The notes below the pieces were generated by a model. The model saw nothing but the letters and a program-made list of their open reading frames with translations, was not told where the DNA came from and searched no databases. Made by a program: the position numbers and the translations under genes. Source: Cytidiella melzeri (lineage: Eukaryota; Basidiomycota; Agaricomycetes; Polyporales; Irpicaceae). Taken from it: 54,479 nt of DNA. Location: assembly GCA_022592445.1 (NCBI GenBank), contig JABYQR010000305.1, positions 1-54,479 of the forward strand, written 5' to 3'. Positions 17,981-31,300 of this stretch are shown in pieces. Positions within the stretch are counted from its first letter, which is position 1, and the number at the start of each line of letters is the position of its first letter.

Positions 17981-19770
17981 CTATTCAATAATGCTAAGTT
18001 CCCGTGTCCGCGTCCGTGCGAATTCGTCCTTGTAAGCGTTCCAGATTCTGTCGTCCGTACTTAGCGCTGCGACACAACGAGACAAAAAAAAAGTGGGGCG
18101 TACCTCATCAACTCGTCGATGTACTGCGTCTGGGCCTTCCTGATTTCGTCCAGCGTGGGTTTGTCACATTGTTGGACATGAATAGGATTGCCGACTGAAG
18201 GAAGTGGGGAAGCGGTTAGTTGAAAGCGTCGAAAAAACCATGGGGTACTTACTGACTACAACGATCCGCTTGCGATATGGAAGTAATCCAAGATTATCTA
18301 CGGACGAGAGCGTGAGCTGCTGACGGCGGTACTACTCAGGGGAATGTGAGACGCACAGTTGAGAAGTCCGCGTCCGTGGAAGAGGGGGAGCGTAAAGCCA
18401 AATACGCTTTGAAACATTTTCTGTAGCTTGTTTATGGTTGTACCTCTCTCGTTTGGCATTTGTTGATAAATCTGTACAAGAAATGTGACAGCGTATATAG
18501 AAAACAGTTGAGAAATACTTACGTCGTTTTCGCCAAAGGAAAAGACAGGTACAAGATCGGCCCCGTATTGGATAGCGAGCTTGATAAACCCAAGCCTTGG
18601 CGAGATGAGTTTTGTTAGAAGATCGCACAGCAGCAAGATCGAAAGACGTACCGCTTTCGGAGGGTGAGATCGGCGGTTCCTGGGTGAGCACTTAGACTCT
18701 CGGCAGCGCCGCCGACAACTATCGTGATAGCCTGTCCTGCTCCTCTCTCGAGGATTCGTGAACAGGATGATTTGCTCACGGAACAGATGCCGAGGGCGAG
18801 AAGGATGTCCCTGTATAACGGGACGCGGAAGTTGGAGCTCAAGGTAAGGAGATGAGGGGTAATCCCCGGGAACTCTTCAGAGAAGCCAAGAGCTGAATCG
18901 ACAATCGTCGGTCCCGCGGTATTTTATTGTGGCTTTCGGCAACTCACCTTCAGTCGCAAATGTGCACATCGCACCCCTTGGAGGAGACGCTGTGAGTATA
19001 TATCAACGGGCTTTTGATGAGCCATACGTACATGCCGATGATACCTAGAACTGAAAGTCAGTCACGACGCATGCAAGATCGGTATTGTTCACGAACCATG
19101 AGGGTGATACCCAAAGACATATGGCCTGTCCGGGGGAAGGTCGCATGTCTAGCAACCTCCGTTAGTCTGAGTCTGGGGACACGCGTGAATCCAAAATACC
19201 TTTAATATACTATATGGGCGATTAACGCGGATAAGGGGCAGGACATGTAGACAGCCACTCACGATGCAGGATAGTACTCGGCAAAGTACCGCCAAAAGCG
19301 ACCTCTGCGAAACCACGGACTTAGTCTGCCACCGTTCTCAGGACTCGGGTCGAGGACGATGAACAAGGCATAGAGGGCCAGGAAGGGCCATAGCGGCGGG
19401 TACGAGCTATGGGACGGATGGGAGCGTGAGTGGAGCCACTGCACAGTCAAGCGGTCGAACACGTACCAGAGAATGAGCCAGAGAAAGGTTGAGATTACTA
19501 TCCCTGTTGACCATATTGCCACCGACAGCATCTGCAGCCGCCTCTTGCGAGGGATCTTTGCGGGGACAAAGCTGGGAAGGAGGTGGGTCAACGAGGGATG
19601 TTTGGAGAAGTCGAGTCTGGGTGCGACACTCACTCGACTTTAGCATGGAGGTTTGCGACTACGGGTTTGAGCTGGAGAGACGGGGCTGCTGAGAACGAGG
19701 AGAGTCGTTCGCGGAGAGAGGAGGAGGAGATTGTCCTGGTGGCTGAAGAAAAAGCCCGGCGTGCGTCCAT
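17981..19770 (-). CDS. Diacylglycerol O-acyltransferase, DGAT2 family
   Basis: It transfers acyl-CoA to diacylglycerol in the ER membrane to make triacylglycerol. The ATG at 19770 starts MDARRAFSS. The first intron (19572-19633, GTGAGT...CAG) joins to FVPAKIPRKRRLQ. A hydrophobic membrane hairpin follows (VAIWSTGIVISTFLWLILW and WPFLALYALFIVL), then WRYFAEYYPAS. The active-site motif YVFGYHPHG, the RVPLYRD block, IVVGGAAESL, LVPVFSFGEND and FHGRGLLN follow in order, and the end is TRELSIIE-stop at 17981. About ten short introns are needed, all GT-AG. The join between exon 2 and the HPHG exon is awkward: the only in-frame solution I found uses a 19-nt microexon with a weak donor near 19180. 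The gene is otherwise intact. Confidence 0.88.
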
Positions 19771-21252
19771 CGGTCCTGTCCGTTGTTCGCCTTGAGGAAT
19801 GGAGATCAACGTCTAAACGCCTGCAGTCTGTCCTCTTGCCACGATGATTATAATGATAATCTCAGGAATTGGCCACTGGCTCTGGCGGGGGTGGAGGTCG
19901 CAAGTCGTGAATATCCAGACCGGACTTTGTTGTTTACATCGACGCGCCTAATAAACTGCAGGCGGAATCTACCCGGTCGACCCTGACGGCCATTCACTGC
20001 TCAAGATATTGAATCCTCATTTTCACTACTTCGCTCATTGTCCGCATGTACCGGCGGTAGACTCAACTTATGACCACTCTCGAGACACGCTACGGAGCCA
20101 TTTTCAGGTTGAAACAACATTGGCAAGACTTTCCTCGTGAACTCGCTTGTTGACGAAAGGAGTGACTGCAATTCAAGACAAACACTACAGCTTATAGTAC
20201 CGGATTGGTGAGTGTGATGCTCTTTACTCGTGCTCGAACTTTGTTCAATGTGAACTCACTACCATGCACCCAGCAACACTCCTACGGACATGGTCAACCC
20301 ACGATCTCAAGGTTCGTTCTCGAACAAACGATGTATAATTCATGCCAGACTAGCACGTCGACGACAGACGGCGCAAGGAGTCAAATGCCGGTCCACCTTA
20401 TAGCTCAAGCTGCAGGGCAGCCAATGGAGATGCGAATATGTGAGTACGGCCTTGGCAGCACCGTCCCACGGGTCGTGTATCTTGTCAGCCCGAAAGACAG
20501 ATTTTTTTATTCATCCTCGCTATTCGTACACTAAAATCTAGTCAATATACCTTTCTGGCGAAACAATAACGCATGGCGGTTCTCAAGTCCGAGTCATGAC
20601 AAGCTGCCCGACGCAGACTGAACCTCGACTTCTGCTTTAACAGTCTTGTCATTCGATGTTAGGAAAATCTCAGAGAGTCATATACTTCAACAGATGTGGA
20701 GCCAAAACGCAGTGTGTGTTTCTTCTTAATGTTGTAACAACGCTGTGACTGAACTTGCAAAGCGTATCCTTCTTTTCATAGCCAACTTACGAAATCGCGT
20801 CGGTGTTCTTCATAACGAACCTTCTGCTGTTACATTCTTCAAGTCGACTCTTGTGACCCTTTAATCCAGCCCTGTCGTCCGGAGGACAGGTGAGGGCATA
20901 GCTCTGTCACTGCGATAATTGCTCGTGTTAGGATCAGAAGCAGGTCCCTCCGAATTTGGACTTCATTGCGCTGGCGGGTGCCAACGTCGCACTGGGCTCT
21001 GTTCCTCCATAGCTGTGGAATGCGTCAACGGGACACTTCTTTCGTGGAGATTATAAGAGAACAACGGAGTAATTGCACACCGTAACCCCCTATACCAAGT
21101 ACAGTATCAGGCGCATTCTATAAACATTGGAGTCTCTCCGAGTAAAGCAGACTTTATCCGCGGCAGTCTGCCAATGATTGGCTGTGCGCACAGCACTCGA
21201 GACTCCCTAAGGACTGCTATAGCTGCCGGTCCGTCAGCTGGCCGTGCGTATT
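19771..21252. other. Intergenic region between divergent genes
   Basis: This separates DGAT2 (minus) from TPR-CHAT gene 1 (plus) and should hold both promoters. I see no coding, RNA or repeat feature that I can support. Confidence 0.5.
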
Positions 21253-21312
21253 GTGAGTACCAGCGTGCTAAATTGTAAACCGATCTTGATCACCATTTCC
21301 TACTTTCCACAG
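21253..21312 (+). other. Predicted 5' UTR intron of TPR-CHAT gene 1
   Basis: GTGAGT (21253) to TTTCCACAG (21312), 60 nt, with the downstream sequence CGTTTAACTTGCC. The same arrangement precedes gene 2 (28011-28081, then CCTTCGACTTGCC). Confidence 0.45.
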
Positions 21313-21475
21313 CGTTTAACTTGCCTCTTCGCACACTCTCTGTGTTCTCGACTTGGACTGCGCTTTTCATCCCACCACCACTACCACAAGCTAGATTGAC
21401 TACTATCCTACATCTTCGAGCGAAGTCGTTCCCATCACACCATCACACTTAGTCACGAACACGTAGAAGCCACCG

Positions 21476-24400
21476 ATGAGCGATTCCCATTCACTTTCCT
21501 CGGAGGCCACATCTGTAAGACCATACTACCTCTCAACACTTCATTCTAGTCTCCCTGACGCGGGGATGCTACAGACATGTCTGGGAGACTTCGAGCGAGT
21601 CCTAGAGGATGCAATGAGACTGAGGTCTCAATACAGGCGTTCTGGCGTACGGGAAGACCTTGATGCCGCGATCGCTGCCTGGCGTCGTACTGTGGAGCTT
21701 ACAAACGATGGCGATGATTTAAAGCCGCTCGCCTTGGATGTCCTTGGGCATTTCCTGAGCAGTCGATACGAAAGTTCGGGCTCGGTTGATGATCTAGAGG
21801 AGTTGGTTTCTGTACGGCGACGAGCCGTCGACCTTACCCCAGACGGCCACTCAGAGAAGTCTTCAAGGCTCAATAACCTGGGAAGTGGATTTGTGGCAAG
21901 GTTCGAGCGGTTTGGCGACCTCACGGAGCTGCAGGAAGCCATATCACTGAACGCCTGCGCTGTCGAAATCACCCCTGACGACGACCCATGGAAGCCCTTC
22001 TACCTCCACAATCTCGCGATTATGCTTCGCAGACGATTCGAGAAACTTGGCAATATCGGCAACCTCGACGACCTCCACCAGGCTGTTGCGACCTCTGCTC
22101 GTGCAGTCAACCTTGCTCCCGACAACCATTCCAAGAAGTCCTCCTGGCTCGACAGCCTCGGAATGGCGCTTCTTGAACGATATCAGCACGCTGGCATCAT
22201 TGAAGACCTGCAAGAAGCCGCCGCGACCTTGACTCTTGCAGTCAGTATCACTCTTGATAACCATTCAGACAAGCGCATCTTGCTCACCCATCTCGGAGTG
22301 GTGCTTGAAGCACGATTTGAGCGTCTAGGCAGCCTCGAAGACTTGCAAGAAGCTGTTGCATCATCAGCTCGTGCGGTCGAGCTCATTCCCGACGACCACC
22401 CGGACAAGCTCAGCTTGCTCAACAATTTCGCATCGGCGCTCAGGAAAAAATTCGAGCGCCTTGGGAATGTTGAAGATCTGCAGCAAGCTGTTGCCATCTC
22501 AACTAGAACAGTTGAGCACACTCCGGACAACCATCCATCCAAGCCGATTTATCTCACCAATCTTGCATCAGTGCTCAAAAACCGATTTGAGCTCCTTGGC
22601 AGCCTCGATGACCTGCAACAAGCTGTTGAAGCTTCAGCTCGTGCAGCGGACCTTGCCCCAGACAACCATCCAGAAAAGCCGGTCTGGCTGAACAATATCG
22701 CCTTGTCATTGCACACAAGGTTCGAGAAGTTTGGTAACATTGATGACCTGCAGGAAGCTGTTGCAAATTTGATTCGTGCAGTCAACCTCACTCCCGACAA
22801 CCATCCGTCCAAGCCCCGCTGGCTCACCTCTCTCGGAGTGGTGCTCCAGACACGATATGAGCACCTTCACAGCCTTGATGACGTACAGGAAGCTGTATCA
22901 ATCACAGCTCGTGCAGTCGAGCTCACCCCCGACGATGATCCAAGCAAGCCCCTGCGGCTCAACAATCTCGGGTTGGCAATTCAGAGACGATGGATGCAGA
23001 CTGGCAGGATTGAAGATCTCCACGAAGCCGTTCCAGCCTTCACTTCTGCAGTTGATCTGACTCCCGATAACCATCCATCCAAGCCCCAGTGGCTCAGCAA
23101 CCTCGGATTTGCGCTTCAAACACGATTCATGCTTCTTGGTAGCTTGCAACCCGAAGTATCCGCAGGGCTACAGAACGTTGCCGAAACCGAACGCCGTCTT
23201 GCTGCGCTTATGCCCGATGATGATTCGATGATGGACATGATGCGTATCTTATCCGCAGAATTCCGTTTACTGTTCGCTGACTCCAGTGATTTGAGCAAAG
23301 CCAGTGCCATGTTCATGGAGGCTGCGCTGCAACCATCCGGCAGTCCTTCGGAGAAGATGAAAGCAGCTATGGCATGTGTCCGTCTGCTCTCAGATTACCC
23401 TCAGTCTTCCACGCACCATACCTTGCTGCAGGCCCACGAACGTGCCCTGGACCTCGTCCCTCAGGTGGTTTGGCTTGGACACAACATCAGCAGGCGCTAC
23501 CAGGAGCTAGTTGAACTTGGGTCTCTAGCTAGCGGAGCAGCGGCTGATGCGATTGCTGCTGACGAGCATGTGCGAGCCCTCGAATGGTTGGAAAGTGGCC
23601 GAACCATCGTCTGGGGACAAGTGTTACATCTGCGCACTCCATTGGATGACCTTCGGCAGCAGCATCCTCAGCTTGCCTCCGATCTCGATCGCGTCTCTCA
23701 GGCACTTCAAAACGTTAACGTGCTCAATGCCTCTGAACCCAGCTCTCCTACGCTGTCTCTTCAGGCTGAGGCAGAAAACCACTACAACCTAGCCATCGAG
23801 TATGACAAGCTCATCGCGCAAATCAGGGAACACGAGGGATTTGAGAGTTTCTTGCAGCCGAAGAAACTGGCGGAGCTGATCCCGGCTTGTGCATCCGGGC
23901 CAGTCGTGGTGATAAATGTGCATGAGTCGCGATGCGACGCTCTGATCTTACAACAGCCTGGTACTGTTGTACATGTCCCACTTCCTGACTTCTCCTATGA
24001 GCGTGCACAGGAACTACATCGCCAGCTGCTGTCGATGCTGAAGTCCGAGGGGCTTCGCGCTTCGTTGAGACAAGCTAGTCATACCGGCGGCGAGCACGAG
24101 GTTTTGCGTTTACCATCAGCGGAGTCGGTGACAAACGAGGACTGTGAGCCCATTAGCGATATTCTCGCTACTTTGTGGACATGCGTCGTGCAGCCGGTGA
24201 TAGACAAGCTTGTGAGTCCTTACGATGTGCTCTCACTCCTCTAATATATTTGCTCATCGAATGGTTTTTTGCAGTCGTTGCGTGGAGTCAACAGTACTCA
24301 GGCTCTTCCTCATATCACCTGGTGCCCCACGGGTCCTCTTGTCTTCCTTCCTCTTCATGCTGCAGGCATTTACTCAGAGAGCCGACGCTCGCAGACTGTG

Positions 24401-25099
24401 ATGGATTTTGCTGTCTCTTCGTACGCTCCAACACTCGGGACGCTGCTCAAGCCTCCTCTCCGAGCTTTGTCGGACACTGACTCCGATTCCCATCTCAACA
24501 TCCTGGTAGTCTCGCAGCCGTGCACTCCAGGCCACCCTCCAATCCCTAAAGCCAAGGAAGAAGCAGAACTTGTTCAATCTCTCTTCTCAGAACACTCAAC
24601 TGCACTTAACGAGGCCGACGGCACAGTCGACGCGGTTCTTCATGCTATGGACACACATGGATGGGTCCACCTCGCCTGTCACGGTCTCCAAAACTCTCAG
24701 GATCCGACGAAGAGCGCGTTCGCTCTCCACGATGGGACACTCGAGCTGTCTACCCTCATGACAAAATCACTCCCTCACGCTGAGCTTGCATTTCTATCTG
24801 CATGCCAAACCGCTACCGGAGACGAGAAGCTTCCAGAGGAGGCGGTGCACCTCGCAGCTGGGATGCTGAACGCGGGATACAAGAGCGTGGTCGGTACGAT
24901 GTGGTCGATCAACGACATCTGCGCTCCCATTGTCGCCAGGATATTTTACAAGGTTGTGTTGGAGCAGATAGCGGCTGGAGGAGAGTTAAAGCCTGCGTAC
25001 GCACTTCATGAGGCGACGAGACGGCTGCGTAAAATGACTCGTGTGGGCAATGTGGAGAAGTTCGTGCTGTGGGTCCCGTTCGTACACTTTGGTTTGTGA
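21476..25099 (+). CDS. TPR-repeat CHAT-domain protein (caspase-like), paralogue 1
   Basis: CHAT domains are caspase-fold (C14/CD clan) peptidases or their relatives; the substrate is unknown. The protein has 1186 residues in two exons joined over a 63-nt intron (24212-24274, GTGAGT...TTGCAG, phase 0). Residues about 45-560 form some ten helical repeats of 46 residues with the pattern RFE-LG-LEDLQEAV---ARAVELTPD-HP-KP--L-NLG, a TPR-like solenoid. The C-terminal CHAT domain has FLPLHAAG, the catalytic His in VHLACHG (about residue 1048) and Cys in LSACQTATGDE (about 1089). The start is chosen as the first ATG of the frame, after a probable 5' UTR intron. The closest relative is the gene at 28301-31627, with the intron at the matching place. 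No frameshift or early stop was seen. The protein is cytosolic by lack of signal or membrane segments. Confidence 0.93.
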
Positions 25100-25219
25100 T
25101 ATGGCATGTATCTCACTGTTTTTGTCTGTATATGAATCACCACGAACGGTGTATCTACTGAGCCCTGGAAATCATCTCAGAGCTCCGGGTGAAGTCGCTC
25201 TCATCTTCATCACCATATA

Positions 25220-25990
25220 GACGAACATGAAGAGGCTGCTGAGTGCATTACTACGCCTGCGGTTCGCGTTGGCCTCTTGTGGCGACGTATGAGCCACCTC
25301 GTTGATATCAGACATGACCTTGACTCAGGTGACATCAGGGAATGCCAATGAGCTCGAGCTGGGGCGCCCAAATAGGTTGCCATCTTTGTGCAGAAAGGTA
25401 TGTCCTCGGAAGACATCAACACATTACTAGGCTGGGTATCGGCAGCGGTACACAAAAGCTGAACAGATCTCATCGGTATATTTGGCTTCTGTAACTGGGG
25501 TGGCAGTGTTGCGGGGAATGGGCTCACCAGTAGCCTCAACACCGAGATGAGAGGGTTGGTGTCAATCAATATGACAATGTCGAAAAATCCCTCATCAGAA
25601 AAATCTCCTTCCCGATGAATTCCTCATCGTCAATGTCGGATACCACTCTGAGCGGCAGCACCGTAGGCAACGGCCTTACCGAGGTCGACACTCTACGAAA
25701 ACTCCTGTCGAAGAGTTCCCTGGAAACTTGCTGAATTGCGGGGATACGAGTAGTACCACCCACGAGAACGACTTCGTCGAGTTTCTTCTTCTCAAAGACT
25801 GCGTTCTTGAGGACTTGCTCGACGAGCTTTATCGTTTAAAGGAAGAGAACCACGGTGAAGTTCTCGAGCTTGGCACGAGTGGGTCCCGAAAGAAATGGTG
25901 ACCATGCTCGATGTGCTCAACCGATCTGCGGGCGAAGCAACCGCTGACTGCAGAGTGTACGCTTGATCTCATCGACAATCTTGTGGTTCA
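25220..25990 (-). pseudogene. Hsp70 (BiP/SSA-type) fragment
   Basis: On the minus strand a decayed Hsp70 is recognisable in pieces: the NHKIVDEIKRTL segment and RAKLENF followed by a stop, then LVEQVLKNAVFEKKKLDEVVLVGGTTRIPAIQQ split over two ATPase-domain blocks. Substrate-domain remnants are PRNTATPVTEAKYTDEI and, in another frame, TAADTQPSN. Stops and frameshifts lie between them, and neither the N-terminus nor the C-terminal lid is present. It lies between the two TPR-CHAT genes. Confidence 0.75.
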
Positions 25991-28010
25991 AATGGCCAAA
26001 GAAGGTGGGGACCTCGGGACATATCATTTTCTTCTGCTGCTTGAGTCGACAATAACCTATGTGGGAGTGATACGGAGAGGCCGGTCACAAAAACGTCCAG
26101 GCAAGCTAAGTCTTACTCACCACACGAAGGAGTTGTACGACTTCTCCTCAGACGTGCCTCATCGGCTGGCCGCTACCGCACTACAAATGAAGGTAATCGT
26201 CTCTCGTTCGCTCACCCACCGGCCCAATAACACATCGTGCTATAGGATGAGAGGGCCAGTGAGGTGAGAGGAGGGGCTAAGCGGCTGTGCTCAAGAGAGC
26301 TGTGAGGGAGGAAGACAACCAGGTTAATATTGTCGTTGGTCGTATATATAAGACGCTGTCTAACAAGAACAAAGTTCAACAAACACATCTTCGCAGCTCA
26401 CCTCCTCACGCAGCATAACGCAGGCATACTGTCGGGTTTCTGCGTTCTTCTGAGCTTTCCACTATTCTCAGTGCACCCTGCGCTGTCTTGCGTAGGATCA
26501 ATCCACGACAGCAGCGGAGCGAAAGTCTAGACATTGTCCCTCGTAGGATCCTCTGCTAACGGCTTTCGAACAAGTTGTGCGAGGGCGCACATCACAGCAT
26601 TCAGAGTAACGCAAGACGAGGATTGTTGGACCAGTACTGGCCTGGTGAGTATGTTGCTGTACATCGTGGTGTGTGGACGTTGCTAGCTGACTTTTCTTGT
26701 TCTGCTCGTTATGTCAGAGCCAGTAGTATTCGACCTTTCTCTTTATCAAGGACCGACGAGGCGCAAGCCGATTATACACACTCAGGTTTGTGTTCGGGTA
26801 TGCTTTTCTGGATTCTAGCCGTCTCGAGAGTTTTCTATCTGCCTTGCTTATATGCGCCGCCAACAGTTTGCCGTGGGCTCGCGTCACCTTACACCCGATC
26901 TTCTCGTTTGTGAAGACCAGGCGCAAATATCATCGACTGCGAGCGAATTGCTTTGCTCCATGGAACAGTTTTGCGGGCACAAAAACACGCGCACAAGGAG
27001 GCCACGTTTTCAAGACCGAACTCAGGCTTCGTCCCAAGTGATATATGTCTGATCGGAGCGCAAACGACAGAATACGCATCGAGGCAGGTACCAGCCCCCC
27101 TTTCGGCTCGGGTCTGTAGCGCAAGTGTTGAAGATCAATTACATGTGCGAAAGGTGAGTACGGTCTTGCCAAACGCTCTTTCGTTATCAGTACTGAATAC
27201 GCGCAACAGGGCTTTCCGAATGTCAGAGAATTCACTCTATCGTTGGCAACTGTACACTCACGAAATTATAGGGTATAATTGTTTCCAAGGTTTTTCTACC
27301 ACCTTTATATTATTATCAGTTCAGTGGGTGACACCAGCAGAATTGCTTCTGTCGGTTCATCGCCTTCAATCCAGCCTTACACTCGTTCACGGGAACCCTT
27401 CGCAAACACAGGAACAATGCGAGAAATATGTGGTGAGTGTGGCTGCATGCATATGCACAGAGAGCAGTGCAATGTTTTCTCATGTTGTGATCAGAAGCGA
27501 AAGCCTTCCTGATGTCACGGTCATTCACACACCAATTGCAACATACTTTTGAAGCACCGCACACTATACTTCACATTGATAAAATCCTTTCGAAACGCTG
27601 GCTCTCTCACGCCGAGAAGGTGTTGAATGAACACCTGCTACCCGTAATTCGGAATACAGCTACAACGGTAGGCTGTCCACGACCTTCCCTAACATTACTG
27701 CACCGCATCCGAGTACAGCGCTTTCATTCGCAGCCTTCTGCCAATGGTCATCTATCGATTCGCTCCGCGCACAGCATTTGAAATTTGGAAGGTGCACTTC
27801 AGGTTTCAATCTGTCATCTAGCTCGGGCTGTGTGTGTCTGCCTCGCGCGTCTCACGCAGCTTAGTAGCGCTCCTCAGACGTAAGTGAGCTGTTGCCATTG
27901 TTTCTTGGGTTCGTTCATGGTGGCTACTTACTGATTGACCGCGGGTACGTGGAGATAATGCGAGCGGTTGCAGGTATTCTAACGCAGACCGAACCGTTTA
28001 AAGTCGCGGT
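25991..28010. other. Intergenic between TPR-CHAT paralogues
   Basis: Several moderate open frames exist on both strands, but none has a recognisable domain or consistent splice structure. The last part is the promoter and leader of gene 2. Confidence 0.4.
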
Positions 28011-28081
28011 GTGAGTACATACAAGAACCCACTGCTGTGCCGGATGAACCTCATCTGATCACAATTTTCTTCTTCTCACAG
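28011..28081 (+). other. Predicted 5' UTR intron of TPR-CHAT gene 2
   Basis: GTGAGT (28011) to TTCTCACAG (28081), 71 nt. The following exon CCTTCGACTTGCCTTGTCGCA resembles that of gene 1. Confidence 0.45.
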
Positions 28082-28300
28082 CCTTCGACTTGCCTTGTCG
28101 CACGATCCACAACTTTTGCTTTTACTTCCTTCCCGAGTGCGTCGCACCTACCTCCACGCCTATAGCCAACTCGTCTGAGTACTCCCTAGGGTACACTTCA
28201 CAGACACAACCGACCATCCTCCTACACTCAACTGGTTGACTCCTGCCTACTACTTATCACATCAGCGTTAAACTCAATCACGTCCACGTTGAGGCGAGTG

Positions 28301-31300
28301 ATGGGCAACGCACAATCATCCAATCCCGAGCTCAAATCTGTAAGATCACATTTTTCACAAATTATTACTGTACGTTCGTCTAACGCGAGAACCTGTCAGA
28401 TGCTTGAAGCTCTGGAGCTACTTGGGGAGAACCCAGAGAGTCTGGTATCTCAATATGAGCAGGACGGTTTCGAGATCACTCTCTGCCGCTTGCAACTGAA
28501 GCTAACAGGCGACGACGACGACGAAAAACCATACTTCCTCAGCACTCTCGGATCTCATCTGATGCTGCGGTATGAGAATTCTGGCGCAGTGGTTGACCTT
28601 GAAGATGGGGTGGCTGCATTCCGTCGTGCGATGGACCTCACCCCAGAGGGGCACTCTGACAAGCCTGAACGGCTACAGAAGCTTGGAGCTGGACTTCAGG
28701 TCAGGTTTGAGCGATTTGGTATCATCAAAAACCTACAGGAAGCCATCATCTTAAGCACCCGCGCTGTTGAGCTCACCCCCGACGACGACCCAGATAGGCC
28801 CCTCCGGCTCAGCAACCTCGGAACGATGCTCCAAACACGATTTGAGGAACTTGGCAGCATTGAAGACCTGCAGCAAGCTGTTGTAACCTCAGCTCGCGCA
28901 GTCGAGCTTGTTCCCGATAACCATCCTGACAAGCCCATCTGGCTGACTAATCTCGGAACAGCGCTTCAGACACGATTTGAGCAACTTGGCAGCCTTGAGG
29001 ACCTCCAGAAAGCGGTTGTCATGAAGACTCGTGCAGTTGAACTCACCCCCGATGACCATCCACGTATGCCCCTCCAGCTCAACAACCTCGGAGACACGCT
29101 TCATGCACGATTTGCGCACCTGAGGGATATTGACGACCTGCAGCGAGCTGTTGCAACCTTAGCTCGTGCGGTCGAGCTTACTCCCGATAACCATCCTTCC
29201 AAGCCCTTTTGGCTGAGCAATCTCGGAGGAGCGCTTTCAACAGAGTTTAAGTATCTTGGTAGCATTGAAAACTTGCAGGAAGCGATTGTCTCGGAGACTC
29301 GTGCACTTGAACTCACTCCCGACGACCATCTAGACAGGCCCCTGAGGCTCAATAACCTCGGCTCGACGCTTCTGACACGATTTGAGCACGTTGGCGCCAT
29401 TGAGGACCTGCAGCGAGCTGTCGTAACCTTAGCTCGTGCGGTCAAGCTCACTCCCGATAACCATCCTTCCAAGCTCAACTGCCTGATCAATCTCGGAGCA
29501 GCGCTCGAGAAGCGATTTGAGCATCTTAGAAGCCTGGACGACCTGCAGGAAGCTGTTGTTATACAGACTGGCGCAGTTGAACCTACCCCCGACAACCATG
29601 CAGACAGGCTTACCTGGCTCAGCAACCTTGAAGGGGTTCTCCAGACAGGATTTGAGCACCTTGGCGGTGCTGAAGACCAGCAGAAATCTTCAACACCTCA
29701 TACTCCTGAGGCTGAACTCATACCCGATGTTCATGCTCAGCCGGACGCGGCAGCGCTGGGGAGCATGTTGTCCACTCACTCCAGTTCGACGTATGCTCAA
29801 TCAATTGATTTGAGCAAAGCCGCCGCACTGTTTATGGAGGCTGCAGCGCAGACTTCCGGAAGTCCGTCTCAGAAGTTGCAAGGAGCCGCGAGATGCATTC
29901 GCTTACTTTCACGTTATCGACTGTCGTCTTCGAGCGAGGTTTTATTGCAAGCTCACGAACGCGCCCTGGATCTTGTACCTCAGGTAGTTTGGCTTGGACA
30001 CAACATTACAAGGCGTTATCACGAGCTGGTGAAACTTGGGGCTTTCGCTGGCGGAGCAGCCGCTGATGCAATCGCTGCTGGTCAGCATGCACGAGCCATT
30101 GAATGGTTGGAAAGCGGTCGCACTATTGTCTGGGGACAAGTAATTCATCTACGCACTCCGTTGGATGATCTTCGCAAGCTTAATCCTCAAATCGCCTCTG
30201 ATCTCGATCGTGTGTCCCGTGTACTTCACAACACTGGTACACTCACCAACACAGGCAGTAGTTCGACTTCGACCTCCACCGGAAGCAAACATATTTCCTC
30301 TCCTACAGTCTCTCTTCTCGATGAGGCACACAACCACTACGACTTAGCTATCCAGTACGACAAGCTCATCGCGCAAATCAGGGAACTAGATGGGTTTGAG
30401 AGCTTTCTACGGCCAAGGAAACTGTCCGAGCTCTTACCGGCTTGCAAGTCCGGACCTGTAGTGGTGATCAATGTGCACGGGCCACGATGTGACGCTCTCA
30501 TCCTACACCAGCCCGGTGACATCAAACATGTGCCCCTTCCGGATTTCTCATATCAGCTCGCACGACAGCTACGTCGGCAGCTGCAATCGGCACTGCAGTC
30601 CGGGAGACTTCGTGCTGCGGATGGACATCCCAGCGACGAGCACGAGAGAGGGTATATACCATTACCAGAGCCAATCAAGCACAAGCATCGGGAGTCTATG
30701 AGAGAGGTTCTCTCTACATTGTGGATTTGTGTTGTGAAGCCGGTGATTGACCACTTAAATCTGGTGAGCACTTCACAGCTCCTCTCATATGTGAAGTGTC
30801 TCTGCTGATCCAGTGATTCCTTGTAGCCGGCGCAAGGCAACAGCACTCTCCCTCATCTCACCTGGTGTCCGACGGGCCCACTTGTCTTCCTTCCTCTCCA
30901 CGCTGCAGGTATTTACACAGACGGCGGACCTGCAGAAACCGTGATGGACTTCGCTGTCTCGTCATACACTCCAACACTCGAAAACTTGCTCAAGTCTCCC
31001 CTTCAAGCTCCGTCAAACCCCAACTACCATCTCGCTGTCTTAGTAGTCTCCCAGCCAAGCACTCCAAACCTACCACCAATTCCTATGACCAAGATAGAGG
31101 CAAAAGTTGTAAAGTCTCTCTTCGCAGAACACACAACAAACCTCAATCAGTCTGATGGTACCGTTGACGCAGTTCTTCGGGCCATGGAAACGCATGGATG
31201 GGTCCACCTCGCCTGTCACGGTGTTCAAAATCCTAAGGATCCGATGAAGAGCGCGTTTGCGCTCTACGACGGTGCTCTCGAACTGTCTACGCTCATGTCG

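Noticed and set aside
20205..20534. 109-codon plus-strand frame upstream of TPR-CHAT gene 1
   Set aside because: No recognisable motif, and it lies in an intergenic region with no splice or promoter support.
21628..23316. Chain of minus-strand frames across TPR-CHAT gene 1
   Set aside because: Repetitive antisense frames produced by the TPR repeats of the plus-strand gene.
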